DNA from: Sanderia malayensis
Taxonomy: Eukaryota; Cnidaria; Scyphozoa; Semaeostomeae; Pelagiidae
Direction: 5' to 3'
NCBI GenBank assembly: GCA_013076295.1
Contig: RQOL01000498.1
Span: 186,001-250,000 of the forward strand
Length of the DNA: 64,000 bases
The notes under the pieces were generated by a model. That model ran no database searches and was not told where the DNA came from. It was given only the letters and a program-made list of their open reading frames with translations. Shown here one piece after another: positions 1 through 12,001 of the stretch; the stretch's first letter is position 1, and the number at the start of each line of letters is the position of its first letter. Position numbers and translations under genes: made by a program.

Positions 1-1115
1 GTGGGTCACTTGTGTCCATAATCATGCTAAAATTGATTGTGGACTCCTCCACAGAGGCATCCCACATGAAAAGTCCCCCCAGCTCCCAGATGCACCAGCA
101 GACCTTCGTTTACCATTGCATTTTTGAACACCCAGATCAATAGCTATTCAAAAATCCACATCAGAATTTCTCCGGGCTCGGGTGGTGCTTCAACAGTGCC
201 ACAACAAATGACCAGCCATGGTCTACTCATTTACTCCATTATGAACATAATCCAAAAAAATAGTGTTGAAACCTATTTTTACAGTTTTTAATTTCAAGCC
301 CGGGGCACAATTCATCTGCATTTATTAGTATCGTTAAACAATTTTCAGTATACACAGTTTCAATCCATTGGAGCAGATGTACCCCCTCTTTCTGATCCCT
401 TACATGGTGATGTTTTTGAATTCCAATGTTCCAATTCTCCGTCCTAATGTCTAAAACTTCAGTCACAAGATACATATGTAACTTCAAATAAAAGAACAGA
501 TAAGCTTCACATCAAACATAATGCTGAGGCATTTGCTCTTAATTTACGTACCTATATCGATGCATTACTTCCTGCTCTCAGATGTTCTATGGATGTCCAA
601 ACAAGTGATGGCCATGGCATGGTTTTAAAGTATGTAACTTCATACATCTCAAAATGGAGTGAAACATTTCACACCCAAACACTCTTTGCAACAGACATAA
701 ATGCGTCTCACTCAACATTCCAATACCTTGTAAGCATGAACGTTTGTGAACCAGAGATCTGGAATCTCTTATCTAACATGAAGATCGCTTTCAACTTGGG
801 TGTAAACATCGACTTTATCCAGCTCTGCCAGAGGTAGCTGAAAAAAGTGAACTATTGCAACAATATTATTAATGCCCAAAAGATTTTGAGACCGTTTCAT
901 TATTGGAGTGGCTAAGACATCAGAACAAACCTGAAAAGCAATCACGAGACAATAGTATCTCAGTCATTGTTGGAGTGTCATACTGTCCCTTTCTTAACCC
1001 CCTTTGCTTTTTCCAGCTACTGATGCTAAATTATCCACATATATCTTAGCAGAAATTTTGCCTCCTCCAAATGTTGTTCAAGTTCCACAACAAATTGTGT
1101 ATCTTATTAAAGCAA
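1..1115 (+). pseudogene. decayed replication-protein-like remnant (Y-x3-Y-xx-K motif)
   Basis: Three reading frames on the + strand carry protein-like sequence joined by frameshifts. The clearest piece is open from 448 to 837 and contains LKYVTSYISKW around 628-660. Its Y-x3-Y-x2-K spacing matches the two-tyrosine motif of Helitron Reps in this window (KYIFKYIHKG). The next pieces (about 816-860 and 873-1050) read on in other frames, for example SLLEWLRHQNKPEKQ. Upstream, 25-240 also has open fragments with two stops. The remnant ends where the Helitron-like unit at 1116 begins, so it was probably the insertion target. I infer a transposon Rep or a related large transposon protein; family assignment is weak. 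Confidence 0.45.
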
Positions 1116-3035
1116 CTAGGGGTCATCACTCGTGCCGCTCGTTCGCCCCAGCCCGTCAAGTAAAAAAAGCTTAATCTGGTTGGTGCACTTCGTGCGCTGC
1201 ATTCGCTTTGCTCATGCCTCTTTCAACCCCACGTACAATGGGTTAGCTGGCTGCGCTCGTATGTCTATCTATTATCAAGAAACATTGACTGATAGGGCAC
1301 ACTTTGTGCGCTGCATTCACTTCGCTCATGCCTCTTTCAACCCCACGTACAATGCGTTAGCTCGCTGCGCTCGCCTGTCTATCTATTATCAAGAAACATT
1401 GACTGATAGGGCGCACTTTGTGCGCTGCATTCACTTCGCTCATGCCTCTTTCAACCCCACGTACAATGCGTTAGCTCGCTGCGCTCGCCTGTCTATCTAT
1501 TATCAAGAAACATTGACTGATAGGGCGCACTTCGTGCGCTGCATTCGCTTTGCTCATGCCTCTTTAAACCCCACGTACAATGGGTTAGCTCGCTACGCTC
1601 CCCTGTCTATCTATTATCAAGAAACAATTTCTGATAGGGCGCACTTCCTGCACTGCATTCGCTTCGCTCATGCCTCTTTCAACCCCACGTACAATGGGTT
1701 AGCTCGCTGCATTCGCCTGTCTATCTATTATCAAGAAACATTGACTGATAGGGTGCACTTCGTGCGCTGCATTCGCTTCGCTCATGCCTCTATCAAACCC
1801 ACGTACAATGGGTTAGCTCGCTGCGCTTGCCTGTCTATCTATTATCAAGAAACATTGACTGTTAGGGCGCACTTCATGCGCTGCATTCGCTTCGCTCATG
1901 CCTCTTTCAACCCCATATACAATGGGTTCGCTCGCTGCGCTCGCATGTCTATCTATTATCAAGAAACATTGACTAATGGGGCACACTTCGTGTGCTGCAT
2001 TCGCTTCGCTTATGCCTCTTTCAACCCCACGTACAATGGATTAGCTTGCTGCACTCGCCTATCTATCTATTATCAAGAAACATTGACTGATAGGGCGCAT
2101 TTCGTGCGCTGCATTCGCTTCGCTCATGCCTCTATCAACCCCGCGTACAATGGGTTAGCTCGCTGCCCTCGCCTGTCTATCTATTATCAAGAAACATTGA
2201 CTGATAGGGTGCACTTCGTGTGCTGCATTCGCTTCGCTCATTCCTCTGCCTACTCCTCTTGCAACAGTTTGGCTCGCTTCGCTCGCCTGATAACCCCTTA
2301 TCATAATTTGTTTGTTAAAACTTTGACTTTGTTTACATTAGGCCTAAGCGTCACAGTATGCCGAAGCAACAATGGCAGTCGTACAAAAACTAAAACTATC
2401 TCACTCAAAAAACAAAACAAAACTATCACCTGTGTTCTCAATTGTCTCCTGTAATTTTCCAGAGGTCTCTCAAACAATTAGCAAGTCTTTACAAAGATAA
2501 TTCAGGTCGTAAAACACTTTGAAAGGCGCCCACTTATCCTTTGTGTTGAAAAAAAAACACGCGTCTTCTCCAAAAGTACCTGCTGTTCAACCCGAGGGCT
2601 AATTTGCATGATAACGAAAAACGTGTGACTTTTCACGTGAAGTCACGAAAGAGCCAATCAAATTGCAGCAAAAGGCGAAACGTGTCACATGAAGAGCGAA
2701 CACTCTGTTCGAAAATGGAGTTCGCGACGCGATTTTGGAAGTTTCGCCAGCGTAAACCGTCGTTTTTTCGTGATAGCACAATTAGTGGAGTAATTAATGG
2801 AATAACTCATAAAATCCTTTAAAATAGCCTTCACAAAATAGATAACCTTTCCCTACTCTAGAAACGGAGCCTTTCCATGCAAGTGTCAACCTTTTGCGAC
2901 CCCATTGAAAAAAGCCTTATTGATCACCGATTCGCAGTTTCGTCCCCTTGTTTTTGAGCGTTCGACCTATTGTTTCGGGTCGAATCTATTGTTTTAGGCA
3001 GAGTTTCGCCACCGTCATGTGACATCATAGAATAT
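1116..3035 (-). mobile_element. non-autonomous Helitron-like unit A
   Basis: Read on the minus strand, the unit starts near 3035 with an AT-rich block (ATATATTCTATGATG) followed by TCACATGAC, and ends at 1116-1119 with CTAG. Just inside the end lies a GC-rich palindromic stretch (gcgcac-ttc-gtgcgc). The start and end resemble those of the + strand units at 22010 and 38396. It has no transposase, so it would need Rep/helicase supplied in trans. Most of its 3' half is a 114-bp tandem satellite. Helitron ends (5' TC, 3' CTRR, A/T target) are established for the superfamily; assignment here is by end similarity only. Confidence 0.55.
1182..2300. repeat. 114-bp tandem satellite, about 10 copies
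   Basis: The landmark gcacttcgtgcgctgcattcg recurs at about 1182, 1296, 1410, 1524, 1638, 1752, 1866, 1980, 2094 and 2208. The monomer contains several short inverted repeats (gcgcacttcgtgcgc; gctcgctgcgctcgc). Because 114 is divisible by 3 and the monomer lacks stops in one frame, a 440-codon open frame runs through it; I regard that frame as non-coding. The same monomer sequence occurs singly or in a few copies in the 3' tails of the other Helitron-like units. Confidence 0.9.
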
Positions 3036-3153
3036 ATCTATTTGATGTCTTTGATTCCCAACCACTTGCAACCTCATTAAGAATGTTCTTTCTTACCTTC
3101 AAGAAACAATCTTCATTAAGAATGTTAATGATTCTTACAATCTTCATTAAGAA

Positions 3154-4178
3154 CTAGCCGGGGGTGTTCGCGTACGCTCGCTTCCCGGAGGGGGGTAGTG
3201 AAAAAAACTTAATGTGGTTGGCGCACTTTGTGCGCTGCATTCGCTTACGCTCATGCCCCTTTCAACCCCACATACAATGGGTTGGCTCGCTGCGCTCGCC
3301 CGTCTATCTATTACCAAGACACGTGAGCTGATAGGGCGCACTTCGTGCGCTGCATTCGCTTACGCTCATGCCTCTGCCTACTCCTCTTGCAACAGTTTGG
3401 CTCGCTTCGCTTGCCTGATAACCCCTTATCATAATTTGTTTATTCGAACTTTGGGCTTGTTTACATTAGGCCTAAGCGTCGCAAGCATGCCGAAGCAACA
3501 ATGGTGGTCGCCTACTACCTAAACTACAACTATCTCACTCAAAAACAAAACAAAGCTATCACCTGTGTTCTCAATTGTTTTCTGTAATTTTCCAGAGGTC
3601 TCTCAAACAATTAGCAAGTCTTTACAAAGATAATTCAGGTTGTAAAACACTTTGAAAGGCGCCCAGTTATCCTTTGCGTGCAGAACAAAAACACGCGTCT
3701 TCTCCAAAAGTACCTGCTGTTCAACGCGAGGGCAAATTTGCATGATAACGAAATACGCGTGACAGTTCACGTGAAGTCGCGAAAGAGCCAATCAACTTGC
3801 AGCAAAAAGCGAAACGCGTCATGTGAACAGCGAACGGTTTGTTCGAATTTGGAGTTCGCGACGCAAATATGGAAGTTTCGCCACAGTAAACCGTAGTTTT
3901 TTCGTGATAGCACAATCAGCAGAATAATTAATGGAATAACTCAAAAATTAGGGAGAAAATCGAAAAACAAAATCCATTACCCTGGTTAAATTAATAAAGT
4001 AAACATTCAGTGTGAATTTCATTGCCATATACCCACATACAAAAAAGCCTTTGTGATCACACAGTTCACTGTTTCGGCCCATTGTTTTTAGATGTTCGCC
4101 CTATTGTTTCGGGTCGAATCTATTGTTTTTTGCGAGGAAAGTGCGTCATGACGTGACTCCGCAGAATATATATATTAG
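3154..4178 (-). mobile_element. non-autonomous Helitron-like unit B
   Basis: On the minus strand it begins near 4178 (CTAATATATATATTCTGCGG, then GTCACGTCATGAC) and ends with CCCCCGGCTAG at 3154. Its 3' tail holds two copies related to the 114-bp monomer. The interior at 3450-3900 is a close copy of unit A at 2270-2770, including the ctctcaaacaattagcaag and ggcgccca stretches. About 1.02 kb long, non-coding. Its 5' end almost touches the 3' end of unit C, which gives a head-to-tail array. Confidence 0.55.
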
Positions 4179-4179
4179 A

Positions 4180-4650
4180 ATAGGGGTCATCACTCGCTTC
4201 GCTCGTTCGCCCCAGCACATCAAGTAAAAAAAGCTTAATCTGGTCGGCGCACTTCGTGCGCTGCATTCGATTATGCTTATGCCCCTTTCAACCCCACATA
4301 CAATGGGTTAGCTCGCTGCGCTCGCCTGTCTAACTATTATCCAGAAACATAGACTGATAGGGCACACTTGGTGCGCTGCATTCGCTTACACTCATGCCCC
4401 TTTCAACGCCACGTACAATGGGTTAGCTCGCTGCGCTCGCCTGTCTATCTATTATCAAGAAACATAGACTGATAGGGTGCACTTCGTGCGCTGCATTCGC
4501 TTACGCTCATGCCCCTTTCAATCCCACGTACAATGGGCTAGCTCGCTACGCTCGCCCGTCTATCTATTATCCAGAAACATAGACTGATAGGGTGGACTTC
4601 GTGCGCTGCATTCACTTACGCTCATGCCTCTTAGAAGCCCACATACAATA
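4180..4650 (-). mobile_element. 3' end fragment of a Helitron-like unit (unit C)
   Basis: On the minus strand this fragment ends at about 4180 in the same gatgacccc-CTA context as unit A. It holds about four 114-bp monomers (landmarks near 4246, 4361, 4475 and 4590). No 5' end can be found; similarity fades near 4650. It is probably a truncated copy. Confidence 0.45.
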
Positions 4651-6240
4651 GCTGTCTGTCTATTTTTGCATTGACATGCAACATTGGATCATAAGATGGC
4701 AATTGACCTTTGAAAGCACAAAACCTTAGGTGAAGGGATAGTAACAATTTGAATGAATGTAAATTGTAACTTTGGGTAGGTTAGCAGAAGAATGAACTTA
4801 AATTTTACTCTACCATTTGAGCAAGGATAGTTGTCTCCCAAGGATAAAAGTAATACATTGTTATTGTGTCCCAGATCAGTGTATGAGGAAATAACATGAC
4901 ACAAAAGCTAATTAAATTACAATGTGATAGAAACTTACATAAACAGAATTATCCTTTCATGCATAGTGTAGTAAATTTTTATTTCGGTCATTTGACATTT
5001 GCATGGTATTAATAGCAAGTATTAGTGACATTGACAGCTTCGGTTAATCACTTCAGTATTTGTTTCACTAAGAATCATATAGGAAAAAGGAAGAATTAAT
5101 AATCAATGAAATGATAATATGATAGTTATAGGGTAATAGGACAACATGATAGTTTTGCAGCCATATTCATCAATAGCCTTTGTGGATTAGATGAAAAAAA
5201 TGTTTGAAATGCAAACTGAGTGAAAATCATCTTCCCACTGGTCTATGAATGCTTCATCCATCATCAGTATTGAAAATAACAATAGTTTGATGAGGATGTC
5301 AATATAATTTTCTTGTGACACATACATGGAGGCAATGAACAAAAGGAATCAATGAATTGGTAAATACTTCAAGAATTATTTTAAATCCAAGCTAACACTG
5401 GGAGGCACATGTAGTCAGGGCATCAACAATCTATTATGGAAGCAAATAGACTATAAAGGTATTAAATAACTAATCAAAATTTTCGATTTCGTTGCAATCA
5501 GTAAAGTTTTCATGGCCTAACCAAAATTAAGATGCTTTAACAATTTGATGAAATTGAATTGGGAATAAGTTAAAAATCAAGTATAAGTGTACCTGTAACA
5601 TACATTGAAAATGTCCCCTGTAAATTTGGAAATAGTTTCCCAATTATAAGTTGTCCTGTTTGATGATCTTTTTGTGATGCAAAGCCAAGCTGTTTCAAAT
5701 TCATATTTCAAAAGTTATCGTTGAGCATTGATGGAAAAGAGGCCAAAGTTTTTCAACGACCTCGTTTCAATGGCGGATAAAGGGTTATTTTTGGAAGAGC
5801 AGAAATGCATCTCATTAAGAACGCACATTGACAAAGCTCAGTAAATTAGAAGAGAGTACATTAATCCTGCATTATCTTTGCATATAATGTATTAGTACAT
5901 AAACGGTAAAAAGTAAGTATCATTCATGATAGCTTAAACTATGTGCTACACACAACTATAAAAAACTTTTGGCATACAATTTCATAAAGGTAAACATGAG
6001 CTTTAACAAGCATGAATAAATATGTACACAGACTTCTGATGTCCATTTAATTTTCATGTTTTATAAATGGAATAGTGAACATGAATGAGAGATAATTTGT
6101 CCCGTCTGTAAATAGTATTGATTTCTTCATCATGTGGAGTGTTCATCAATGTCGACAGCATTGTTTAATAGGAATTCATACTCGGGTGACACATATTAAT
6201 GCGTTTTCACCATTAAGTTTGGTAGTAGTAAAAAAAGAAG
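4651..6240. other. AT-rich non-coding interval
   Basis: I see no supported gene, RNA or repeat here. Open frames are short and lack splice context. It separates the left array from Helitron 1, and part of it may belong to that element's 3' flank. Confidence 0.5.
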
Positions 6241-6264
6241 ATTGCCGGTTACATTAGTTTAAAG

Positions 6265-6301
6265 CTCGAACACCAACTTCAAGGGGTAACCTTTGTTCGA
6301 G
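6265..6301 (-). other. conserved hairpin in the Helitron 3' region
   Basis: CTCGAACA and TGTTCGAG form an 8-bp perfect stem around about 21 bases. The same hairpin and neighbouring sequence (tgtaaccggcaatctt) occur downstream of Helitron 2 at 32282-32318. Helitrons typically carry a hairpin shortly before their 3' end, so this is a candidate transposition terminator; it could also be a transcript 3' end structure. Confidence 0.6.
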
Positions 6302-6846
6302 GTTTCCTGTTCATGAAAACTGCAATTTAAATTTGGAATACTAAAAATATCGGGTCATCTATATTGTAATAATGAATAAGTAAATGAGTTAATTGGTTGA
6401 GAGGAGGGTAATCCAATGCTAATTATTGTTAAAACAGTTATGGTTAATGGAGAGATTGCAGTTTTCACAGAGAAAAGGAAAGCCATACTCCCATAGGCAA
6501 TATCGGAGAGCATGGCAAAGCATATCTCTTCTGATACGGGTGCTACCGAGGACCCAGATCGTGTTGTTGCTGTTGGCGAACACCCCCGGACACTGGAGTG
6601 TTGTGAAAGTGTCCGGATCGTTCTTAGCGGATCTTATTGACTGGAGTGGCGTGGCAAACCAGCAATGTTCAAAGCTTTTTACGGCTTTGCTTTCTGAGTG
6701 CTGTGCTGATATCACAACAGGGAACATCACACTGTAGTGCAATGCCGATCTGCTAGAACCACAATCTGAGCCCCGTAATTTGTGTATGTGCATTTTGGTA
6801 GACTGACACCCTCTGTGAGCAACGCAATTTATGTTTGTGAAGCCCT

Positions 6847-7266
6847 TTACAGGACCTCTTGGAAGACAATGTTTTTTGTCTTCCTGTGTGTTTCCTCTGG
6901 GAGGAATACTTTGAGCCCGTCATATGATGTTGCTCTGGACATGGCCACATATAACTGACCATGTTTGAACACGGGTTCAGGTAAATACAAACCATCATAT
7001 ATGAGAGATTGTCCCTGTGACTTGTTGATAGTAAGGCAGTATGCTAGTCTGACTGGAAATTGCGGTCGCTTGATGTTGAACGGCATCTCCGTGTCTTGTG
7101 TTGACAATGTTATTCTGGGAATCACGACCTGCTGGCCTCTGTGTTCCTTCGTGATGATCTCTGCTGTGATCACGTTATGTCGGAGATGGCGTACAAAGAG
7201 TCTTGTGCCATTGCAAAGACCTTTCTTTCGATTTAGATTCCTCAGAAGAATGATTGTTGCACCAAC
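6847..7266 (-). CDS. Helitron 1 exon 5: C-terminal helicase
   Basis: This is the last coding exon of the Helitron Rep/helicase gene, with acceptor ATAG|GTTGG and a stop after ...FQEVL. It carries the last Pif1-type (SF1B) helicase motifs: [15 protein letters not shown] (motif V region) and [10 protein letters not shown] (motif VI, with the arginine), which contribute to ATP hydrolysis and DNA unwinding during rolling-circle transposition. It is uninterrupted and aligns end to end with the exon at 31337-31756. Confidence 0.85.
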   Translation of the reverse strand, partial: VGATIILLRNLNRKKGLCNGTRLFVRHLRHNVITAEIITKEHRGQQVVIPRITLSTQDTEMPFNIKRPQFPVRLAYCLTINKSQGQSLIYDGLYLPEPVFKHGQLYVAMSRATSYDGLKVFLPEETHRKTKNIVFQEVL

Positions 7267-7376
7267 CTATAATAAGGAATGTTCGAGATTACGATGTGTA
7301 TCATCGAAGGACCATTATTAATATTTAAAATAAGTGTAGAATTAATGTATAATTAGTACATATAGGTAAACTATAC

Positions 7377-8406
7377 CTTGAGTCTAAGTCGATGTAATGG
7401 CATTCCGTTAGGAGTTAGATTATTGAGAAACTCAATTGGATATGCCGCCTCTTCATCTGGATCATCTGTTATCACAACATCTGTGCTGTAGTATGTTCTG
7501 TCAGGAGTTTGTATTCTTTCCAGAATGATGTCATTGATCTGATGTGAGAAGTCATTCTTTGGGGTAAGACAACAACGTTCTGACATGGTCACCGGATCCA
7601 GCATGAGGCGCGACTGTGGTGTATTAGGCTGGGGATATATGAAGTTGAGCATTTCCTCTTGCGAAGATGTGCATATCTGATGTGGCAAAGTGATATTGTC
7701 AAGTGCATCATGTGGTTCTTGTTTGTTGCCGAGTCTTAGGAGCCATTCTGAGAATTCTCTGTAAGATTCATCTTGAACAGATCTCATGTTTGTGTGCAGG
7801 CGATGTTGTTGAAACTGTGCCCACAAATCACTGATTTGATATGATTTAAGACTCTCTGATACGATTTTCTCCCTTCCTGCTCTGGGGACAACAGGTAAGA
7901 CCTGTCTGAAATCGCCACCAAGTAACATGAATTTGCCACCAAATGGCTTGTCAACTCTTGTGATATCCCGAAGCAGTCGGTCAACTGCTTGTAATGCCAA
8001 TGCTGGTATCATTGAAGCTTCATCCCATATGAACAGGGTTGTTTCACGCAACACTTGTGCTCTTCGGCTCTGTCTCTTGACATTGCATGTTGATTCCAGC
8101 TTCAGTGGTATTGGAATTTGGAATTGCGAATGCGATGTTCTGCCGTCAATAAGCAGTGTAGCTGCAATTCCTGACCAAGCCATGCACTGAACTTTGTGCC
8201 CAGATGCATGAGATTACGAACCAACGTGTTGTAGAGAAATGTTTTCCCTGTACCTGCTGGTCCGTCGAGAAAGTGACAGTTTTGTTCTGATTGCGCCTCA
8301 ATTGCTTGAATAATGGCTGTGTAAACAACTCGTTGTTCTGGATTCAATGCAGCGCGCATTTGTTTTCCTTGCTCTCTTTCGTTTTCAACATCCATGTGAT
8401 CTTCCT
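7377..8406 (-). pseudogene. Helitron 1 exon 4: Pif1-like helicase with a frameshift
   Basis: The exon runs from a TCAG|AGGAAG acceptor to a CAAG|GTATAG donor. Walker A (GPAGTGKTF) lies near 8240-8268 and Walker B (LFIWDEASM) near 8014-8040, followed by GGDFRQVLPVV. It would unwind DNA behind the Rep nick. Compared with Helitron 2, one base is missing near 8210, between the P-loop part and MAWSGIAATLL, so the protein is split into two frames. Unless this is a sequencing error, the copy cannot make a full helicase. Everything else in the exon is open. Confidence 0.85.
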
Positions 8407-8501
8407 CTGAAAACATAAACAACAGTTTCATTTGGGATAAATAGAAGTATATGCTGGCTAAACTATTATAGTGAATATCATGACATTAAATTGTAAATCA
8501 C

Positions 8502-11093
8502 CTTGTTCTGGAATGACAAAGTCGGCCGGTAGCTGAGGAAGGTGATCGTAATTCGTGATGGACAAACCATGAACCTTCAAATTGTTGTCAATATCATGTA
8601 GACACTGATACATGTGTCTGTCTTGGAAGGTCATGTCTGGATTGTTGAGTTGATCACGTCTGACAAAGTCTTCACTCATTGCTTCTTTGAAGGCGTTGAA
8701 GAGTGTTCTGATGTCTGATGGCGTTTGAAAGAGTAGCAATGATGCAAACAACTGTCTGAGTTGTGAAGGCATATTGAAGATGACAGCTTCATCAAGACAA
8801 CGTGTGACTTCGGCATTATCTTCTAGTAGCCCTAGAGCTAATGCTGCATCTTTGAAGGAATCACATAGATTATCTTCTACTGTACGAAGGTCTTCAAATG
8901 AAGTAGCTCCTCGTTGATGCAATAGCAAAAGTCTGAGTGCAAACTTTTGCTCGCAGGGTCTGGGCTGCACTTGATTTACTCTACCAATGAGTGGCATTGT
9001 TCTTCGTTGTCTGGCTGTCCATGTTTTTGAACGCTCCTGGAAGACATAGTGTTCTGGTATCTCATGGTAGAGGTACTGATGTGCAGCTGGATCTTGCTGG
9101 TTGAGTTCAAACCATGCTGTAAGTGTTGTTCTGTCACAAATGTTGTTGAGCCTTTGTTCGTCATCATTGTCACGAAAGATGACTTGTTGCTCAAATGGTA
9201 GATGAACAGAAAGCCGTTTGACTATGTGGATTTTGTCGTGCATGGGGAACTGCATAAGCCGATAGACAGCTTCATGTGGTCCAATATATCTTGCATTGAT
9301 GTATTGGCGCACCTCGTCGTGTTCAATGTCTTGAGGTACTTGCTGTTGATTTTCCTCAAAAATTTCAACATGTGCCATATCATGTCCTTTGTGGATATAT
9401 TTGAAAATGTACTTGACACTTTTTACTGTACTGCATATTTCCACGTTGATATGACACTGATATTTGATGAGTAGGTGTCTGTTGTGTGGCAATACCCAAG
9501 AATCATCCAAAATGCGGTCATTCACATTGACTGGATGAAGACAGCGTCGTCTGTAGAGAGGATAGCCGTTGACAATGATTTTAGTTTCAGCAACTTGTTC
9601 TTTTGGAAAGTGCTTTTTGCATTTGTCATTTTCCATGCACACGCACTGAGGATTTAAAACTCCACAGGGTCCATGTGTCATGTGTTTTAGGACCAATTTG
9701 TGGTATCTTGCATCCTGTGGATCCGGTATCTCTGCTGATATGAGTTCATCCACCTGACAATGGACATGATAATTAGCAATTATTATTGAGATCATATACA
9801 GAATAGTTGTAGCGCGTGTACACATCACATACTCTGTATTTGATGTTAGAAATATAATTATGTCAGCAAGACATATTACAATCTCTATATCTGAGTATGT
9901 AAATATTACCTGTTGTGGTGTTCTCGGTTTATCAGCTTGCGAAAGAAACAGGATCATGTGTGCGTGTGGTAGTCCTCTCTTCTGAAATTCTATGACATAC
10001 ACATGTGCTGTGACATGTCCAAGAATGTGCTTGTCTAGTATGTCTTTGAGTAGTTCTTTGAGTTTCAGTTGAAATACTCTTGTGACAATGTCTGGTCGAT
10101 CATTGGCCGTCTGATATGGATGAATGTTTTCTTGTATTTCCTTCCACTTAGGATTGGCAGTCATTGTGAGGAAGATGTCTGGCTTGCCATACTTCCTTAC
10201 GATTGTCATTGCATTTTGAAAATGTTGATACATGTTTCTTTGGCTGCCTGAAAAGGTTGAGGGTAGAATGATAACACGGCCAACATCGATATGTATAGGC
10301 TGATTCGGATTGTTAGCCCTGGCCATCTGGTTTTCGATTTCAGCTCTTCTGTGGAGATGATCCATCAGGCCTGGATAAGTGTCAACACGAAGTTGACGCT
10401 GATTTTTCATAATCCAGCTCAGTTTATTGCCTTCTATCTTCGTATATGAATCTACCAGATACTGTTGAAATAGAAGTGATGCAATGTGGATGGTTGAGAA
10501 TGCATCCCTGACCCGGATTCTGTATAAATAGTAATCGGATAGGGTTAGTTTGGTACGACGGTTACGATTGTTATGGTGTTCTCCTGCTACGTGTGCTGTG
10601 GGCAATCGTTGAAGGTCCAAACTGTAACCTCTATCACCATGAAAGAATATCAATGGATACGTGAGAGGATCGGCCATTGGACTGGTTACGTAAATCTTCA
10701 TGAGATCTCTGCGTCTTGTTTGAATTTGCAATTCTCTATCATCAGGATTTGGTGCACCTCCATTTTGTACAGTATATATAGCTGCAATTTCTCTGGCAGT
10801 TGGATTATCGTATCTGCGATCTTGCTGTGGGCGACCTGTGATGATCATTTTGAATGTCGGAACAGGCTGATTGTTTGCAATAGCTTGCTGCCGCTGTTCC
10901 TCCAATATTTCACCCATGCTTCGATAATGTTGTGCAAATCGATTGACTGCCATTAATTCATTCTGTAGAAGTGCAACAATGTCCAAATCAAGACGTCGTT
11001 CTCTTGCAATGTTTTGCCGTTCCTGCAATGCTTGTTGCGTATCCATGATGTAGAGTTCTGCATATTTTCTGGATCTGTCTGTTTCTGTTACAC
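8502..11093 (-). CDS. Helitron 1 exons 2-3: HUH Rep endonuclease
   Basis: Two exons (11093-9910 and 9753-8502) are separated by a 156-base GT-AG intron that happens to stay in frame. Rep motif 1 region FLTMTANPKW lies near 10145-10185, the metal-binding HUH motif GLPHAHM near 9955-9980, and the two-tyrosine motif KYIFKYIHKG near 9386-9420. In Helitrons this domain nicks and joins single strands during rolling-circle transposition. The intron splits the HUH and Y2 motifs, as in Helitrons 2 and 3. All catalytic residues are present. Upstream is the N-terminal exon; downstream is the helicase. Confidence 0.9.
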
Positions 11094-11202
11094 CTGTCAA
11101 TGATCGAAAGCATAAGTTAGGGAAATAGAAATTCAACTGTAGCCAGCATAAACGAATAATAAGTTATATTGATAATGACTGGAATCATATTGTATCAGTT
11201 AC

Positions 11203-11962
11203 CTGTCATGTGATATGCCTTTCCGTGAATCGTGATAACTGGTGGTCCAGCTCTGGCATGACGTACAATATTAGCCTTCCATGATGCCATGGCCATTAAT
11301 GAGTTGTATTGGCGGAAGTGCTTCAAGAAATATTTTGATTCAGCAGTATCACCGGTGTATAAATGCATGACTTCGGCTGGAGGTGGTTGAATTTGATCCA
11401 GAGCAATTAAACCTCGCTTACAACATTTGTTATATTGTTTTTTTGTGTTAAGTTCTTCTTTGAAGTACTTTGCACCACTATGAATGCATGTTCTGTTCAT
11501 TTTGTTCAAGTGGTGTGGTAATGGGGAGAAGGGGATAAGGTTTTCAGCTTCATTGTTCTCGGGGACAGGGTTGTCAACTTGCATTTGCTGATCTTCAACA
11601 GGTTCTGGTATCTGATTTTCATCGGGTACTGGAACTGCATCTTGCATCTCGATGTCTACAGGCTGTTCTGCCGCTGGAAGCTCTTGGTTCTGAATGGGAA
11701 TCTCTGGTTCCATGTCCATCTCCATTGGCTGTATCTCAGGAAGAGGATACTGTGCCGGAAATGGTTGATATTCAGGGGCTTCTAGCTGACGGTTTTCGAG
11801 CTGCAATTGTTGAAGATCGTTGACTGCTGCAAGTGGGTTATCGGCATTTCCTGTCTGTTGAGGATGAAGCTGTTGGTTGATCTGTCTCCTATGCTGCACA
11901 TTCTCCCGAACTTGATTTCTGCGTCTGTCACCGGTTATACTTCTCCTGGTCTTGCACGGCAT
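11203..11962 (-). CDS. Helitron 1 exon 1: N-terminal region, finger-like motif
   Basis: The ATG at 11962 starts a basic segment (MPCKTRRSITGDRRR), followed by about 120 residues rich in Q, E and P. A conserved block with NRTCIHSGAKYF and a CC pair follows, ending HGKAYHMTG at a donor CAG|GTAAC. Helitron 2 reads CIHC at the finger-like site; here the second cysteine is serine, so zinc binding may be weakened. In Helitrons 2 and 3 the same region is split into four exons, so introns were gained or lost. The role is probably DNA or protein binding (inference). Confidence 0.75.
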
Positions 11963-12001
11963 AGTGCAAGTTGTGATATGGAAAAGAAGTATATAATATG
12001 A

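Larger units (their letters stand above)
6240..12000 (-). mobile_element. autonomous Helitron 1
   Basis: A complete set of Helitron coding exons lies on the minus strand: an N-terminal region with a finger-like cysteine motif, an HUH Rep, and a Pif1-like helicase. The 3' flank carries a hairpin also found downstream of Helitron 2. It is the best preserved of the three Helitrons here, with one clear 1-bp deletion in the helicase exon. Exact ends were not found: I could not identify a convincing TC start or CTRR end, so the limits are approximate. Confidence 0.85.

Noticed and set aside
1182..2300. CRISPR-like array
   Set aside because: The repeats are directly tandem with no unique spacers, and the context is eukaryotic.
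1132..2454. 440-codon open frame
   Set aside because: It is a 114-bp satellite whose period is a multiple of three; the repeated peptide follows from the DNA repeat.
6426..7321. Plus-strand frames over the 3' part of Helitron 1
   Set aside because: Shadows of the minus-strand helicase exon and its 3' region.
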